Origin: Sphingomonas endolithica
GTDB lineage: Bacteria > Pseudomonadota > Alphaproteobacteria > Sphingomonadales > Sphingomonadaceae
DNA length: 64,000 nucleotides
Assembly (NCBI RefSeq): GCF_025231525.1
Contig: NZ_CP103057.1
Span: 3,358,501-3,422,500 of the forward strand
Direction: 5' to 3'
Part shown: positions 63,104-64,000 of the stretch, piece after piece
How positions within the stretch are numbered: position 1 is the stretch's first letter
Layout: every line of letters starts with the position of its first letter
The notes under the pieces: model-generated
Databases searched by the model: none
What the model saw: the letters and a program-made list of their open reading frames with translations, nothing else
What the model was told of the DNA's origin: nothing
Position numbers and translations under genes: made by a program

Positions 63104-64000
63104 TCAGACGCCCAGATTGGCGCGCGGGTTCCGCGTGTCGCTCCAGCCGGCCAAGAATTCGGCAAGCGCGGCATCCTGTGTCGGAAGATCGACCATCAAC
63201 GTCACCAGCTGATCGCCGCGCGTGCCATCCTTGCGGTGGAAGCCGCGCCCGCGCAACCGCAGCGTCTTGCCCGACGTGGATCCGGCCGGCACGCTCAGCA
63301 TCACCGCACCCTCGACGGTCGGCACGCGCACGCTGGCACCTAGCACCGCTTCGCCGAGCGTGACCGGCAGGTCGATCCGGACATTGTCGCCATCGCGCAC
63401 GAAGAAACGGTGCGGCTGGACGTTGATCGTCACCATGCCGTCGCCGGCGCCGCCCGGCCCCTGCTGGCCCTTGCCGGTCAGGCGCATCTGCATGCCGTCG
63501 TCGAACCCGGCAGGCAGTTTGAGGTCGATCGTCTTGCCGTCCGCAAGCGTCACGCGCTGCGGGGCGAGTGTCGCGGCATCGATGAACGGCACCGCCAGGC
63601 TGTACCCGATATTCGCGCCCTTGGCCGCCGCCTGCCGCCGCCCGAAGCCGCCGAACGCGCCGCCGAGACCACTGGCAAAGCCGCCGCGCTGCGCACCGCC
63701 GAACAGCCCCTCGAACAGATCGCTCGCATCGCCGCTCTCGCCGAAATCGCTGCCACGAAAGCCGCCCGGCGTTCCGCCGCCGCCTTGCCCGAAGCCGAAC
63801 GGCGCGGCCGGGTTGCCGTCGCCGTCGATCTCGCCGCGGTCGAAGCGCGCGCGCTTGTCCTTGTCGTTCAGCAGGTCGTACGCCTGCGTCGCCTGGCTGA
63901 ACCGCTCGGTCGCCTTGGGATTGTCCTTGTTGCGGTCCGGATGCAGCTCCTTGGCGAGCTTGCGATACGCCTTCTTGATGTCGGCCTCGCTGGCGGTGCG
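63104..64000 (-). CDS. DnaJ/CbpA-type co-chaperone (5' end cut by window edge)
   Basis: 299 codons are visible, the N-terminus lies beyond 64000. The J-domain part starts in TASEADIKKAYRKLAKELHPDRN with the HPD motif that stimulates DnaK ATPase. A Gly/Phe-rich linker follows (about 70 to 140 in the visible part). The C-terminal client-binding domains have RVTLADGKTIDLKLPAGFDDGMQMRLTGKGQQGPGG and GKTLRLRGRGF. There is no Cys-rich zinc finger, so this is a class B/CbpA-like protein. It is followed after five bases by yihY and probably heads an operon with fabI. Confidence 0.94.
   Translation of the reverse strand, partial: RTASEADIKKAYRKLAKELHPDRNKDNPKATERFSQATQAYDLLNDKDKRARFDRGEIDGDGNPAAPFGFGQGGGGTPGGFRGSDFGESGDASDLFEGLFGGAQRGGFASGLGGAFGGFGRRQAAAKGANIGYSLAVPFIDAATLAPQRVTLADGKTIDLKLPAGFDDGMQMRLTGKGQQGPGGAGDGMVTINVQPHRFFVRDGDNVRIDLPVTLGEAVLGASVRVPTVEGAVMLSVPAGSTSGKTLRLRGRGFHRKDGTRGDQLVTLMVDLPTQDAALAEFLAGWSDTRNPRANLGV

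Overview
The window is a stretch of high-GC bacterial chromosome from an alphaproteobacterium, most likely Sphingomonas or a close relative. This rests on the gene content: a GapR-type DUF2312 protein, DUF1244, DciA (DUF721), a Coq7 quinone hydroxylase, the serC-serA-hisZ-purA order, and an alphaproteobacterial-style leader before serC. No tRNA, rRNA, CRISPR array, prophage or classical insertion sequence is visible. Nearly all of it is dense housekeeping DNA, and the accessory content sits in the gaps between genes.

Layout. 1-3220: a cut-off M14 carboxypeptidase, a DUF4136 lipoprotein, rpmJ, a HAD hydrolase and a Phd/PIN toxin-antitoxin pair. 3217-8207: pyruvate kinase, DUF1244, an exported amidohydrolase, gapR, DUF1003 and yebC. 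8362-11435: the Holliday-junction genes ruvC, ruvA and ruvB, interrupted by a ParD/ParE-like pair coupled to ruvB. 11521-19506: ptsP, a RodZ-like protein, cpoB, tilS, ftsH and a small exported protein. 19519-27657: a DUF3667 membrane protein, proA-nadD-rsfS-rlmH-envC, a C-terminal processing protease, dsbB and coq7. 27694-36417: membrane and envelope proteins (GT-C-like proteins, DedA, TonB-like), a DJ-1/PfpI protein, and a DNA-repair island of a radical SAM protein plus a DUF4130-UdgX fusion. 36651-45931: smc, two DsbA-like thioredoxins, dciA, mutY, a serine hydrolase, nudC and a MerR regulator. 46275-52823: DUF2147, a FadL-like porin, pheA, cytochrome c, a LOG-family protein, an extensin-like protein and a PadR/HAAS pair. 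52955-64000: serC, serA, hisZ, purA, aroC, fabI, yihY and a dnaJ/cbpA gene cut by the window edge.

The most unusual signal is a repeat-bounded element carrying a DUF559 endonuclease-like gene. Two copies occur, serA-[element]-hisZ and fabI-[element]-aroC. Each is bounded by imperfect terminal inverted repeats. In each, the DUF559 start codon follows the left repeat, the protein tail is encoded by the right repeat, and the stop codon overlaps the start codon of the next essential gene, whose Shine-Dalgarno sequence comes from the repeat. A gene-less relative lies between yebC and ruvC and also supplies the ruvC ribosome-binding site. I see no IS-type transposase near these elements.

Other notable items are three 18-bp palindromes at an exact 33-bp spacing upstream of ruvA, a 104-bp palindromic repeat present twice, a 174/185-bp repeat present twice in convergent gaps, and an exported hypothetical gene whose signal peptide and body lie in different frames. 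Many starts are GTG or TTG.
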